A stretch of 5,859 nucleotides of DNA from Mycobacterium sp. (lineage in GTDB: Bacteria > Actinomycetota > Actinomycetes > Mycobacteriales > Mycobacteriaceae): the NCBI GenBank assembly GCA_020438915.1, contig JAGQTR010000129.1, positions 1 through 5,859 of the forward strand, read 5' to 3'. Below the pieces are notes generated by a model. The model was not told where the DNA came from. It was given only the letters and a program-made list of their open reading frames with translations, and made no database searches. Shown piece after piece: positions 5,286 to 5,859 of this stretch; position 1 is the first letter of the stretch; the number at the start of each line of letters is the position of its first letter. The position numbers were made by a program, and so were the translations under genes.

Positions 5286-5334
5286 TCGGGTGTCTGACCC
5301 TGCCACTGACGCCGCCCATGACCCGGAGAATCGA

Positions 5335-5859
5335 ATGAATGCAACGCGAATCCGGCTCCCGGTGGCAGCCCACGTCGTCGCCCTCGCCGCCCTGGCGATA
5401 GCCCTCCTCGGAGGAGCACTGGCGCACGCCGGTGCGGCCTGGGCCCACGCAGCACGCATCGCAAGCGATCCCGCCGAGAACGCAGTGCTCACCGAACCAC
5501 CGCTGCGAGTGAGCGCGACGTTCAACGAACCGATGCAGGCCCAGTTCGCCGCGATGACAGTGATCGGACCCGACGGCAACACATGGTCGGCCGAGGAGCC
5601 CGAGGTCGACGACGCCGTCATCAGCGTCGCGGTGCGCCCGGGCGGTCCGGCCGGGGAGTACACCGTGAACTATCGGGCAACCTCTGCAGACGGCCACGTG
5701 GTGTCCGGCTCGTGGTCCTACCGTTTCCTGCCTGCCGCACCCGGAAACGAGACGGCGCCGCCCCAGTCCGCGGCGCCGACTGCCACATCCACGCCCCCGG
5801 CGGCCGACAGCACCGCCGACGGGCTGCCCGTGTGGCCGTTCGTGGTGGGAACCTCAGCG
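5335..5859 (+). CDS. CopC-type periplasmic/cell-wall copper-binding protein (partial, runs off the right edge)
   Basis: The first 175 residues are present and the gene is open at the edge. Residues 1-37 form a signal peptide, with hydrophobic core VVALAALAIALLGGALA and a cleavage site after AWA. The mature protein then begins with H38, as in CopC, whose N-terminal histidine binds Cu(II). The mature start HAARIASDPAENAVL and the FNEPM segment are typical of the CopC domain. DGH at 119-121 supplies the expected Asp and His ligands, so the Cu(II) site looks complete. After the domain (to about 133) comes a Pro/Ala/Thr-rich linker (136-163), then the start of a hydrophobic segment (GLPVWPFVVG), suggesting a C-terminal membrane anchor. 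It probably binds copper outside the membrane. The ATG at 5335 with GGAG at 5324-5327 fits the signal peptide better than an in-frame GTG at 5290. Confidence 0.85.
   Translation, partial: MNATRIRLPVAAHVVALAALAIALLGGALAHAGAAWAHAARIASDPAENAVLTEPPLRVSATFNEPMQAQFAAMTVIGPDGNTWSAEEPEVDDAVISVAVRPGGPAGEYTVNYRATSADGHVVSGSWSYRFLPAAPGNETAPPQSAAPTATSTPPAADSTADGLPVWPFVVGTSA

Noticed and set aside
5034..5663. Minus-strand frame of 209 codons across the right-hand genes
   Set aside because: It is antisense to the tandem-repeat region and to the CopC domain, both well supported on the plus strand. Its product is Ala/Ser/Arg-rich with no motif.
1..5859. Insertion sequence, prophage, CRISPR array or tRNA gene
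   Set aside because: I saw no transposase or integrase motifs, no regularly spaced repeats and no cloverleaf-like sequence on either strand.

Overview
The window looks like a chromosomal piece of a Mycobacterium. It is GC-rich. One gene (2120-2518) is clearly EspR, and the genes around it follow the order I remember from M. tuberculosis: Rv3847, Rv3848, espR, then Rv3850. This identification rests on remembered proteins and gene order, not on a database search. I cannot name the species. Differences from the M. tuberculosis locus (two extra genes after espR and an intact CopC-type gene at the right edge) suggest a nontuberculous mycobacterium.

Left part (1-769): the last 18 codons of an unidentified plus-strand gene end at 59. 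They are followed by a textbook intrinsic terminator (90-125). A conserved mycobacterial hypothetical protein, the Rv3847 counterpart of 177 aa, then runs 236-769.

Manganese unit (770-1759): a 267-bp gap holds a candidate promoter and a strong match to the yybP-ykoY manganese riboswitch. The riboswitch leads into a 240-aa membrane protein of the UPF0016/GDT1 family with two ELGDK[ST] motifs. The sequence also offers an alternative helix that would trap the ribosome binding site whenever the aptamer's P1 stem is open. This predicts that manganese switches translation of a manganese exporter on.

espR and a convergent pair (1760-4354): a 360-bp regulatory region rich in inverted repeats precedes espR. 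Pointing towards espR on the minus strand are a translationally coupled pair: an ImmA/IrrE-type zinc peptidase (4354 to 3863), then a seven-helix membrane protein with an acidic cytoplasmic tail (3866 to 2565). HTH regulator, ImmA-type peptidase and such a membrane protein form a recurring but poorly understood actinobacterial neighbourhood. Here the regulator would be EspR itself, the least explained and most interesting arrangement in the window.

Right part (4355-5859): a divergent intergenic region is followed by a lysine/arginine-rich, coiled-coil-like protein (Rv3850 counterpart, 4584-5285). After it comes the start of a secreted, probably membrane-anchored CopC-type copper-binding protein, cut by the window edge. 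These two probably share a transcript.
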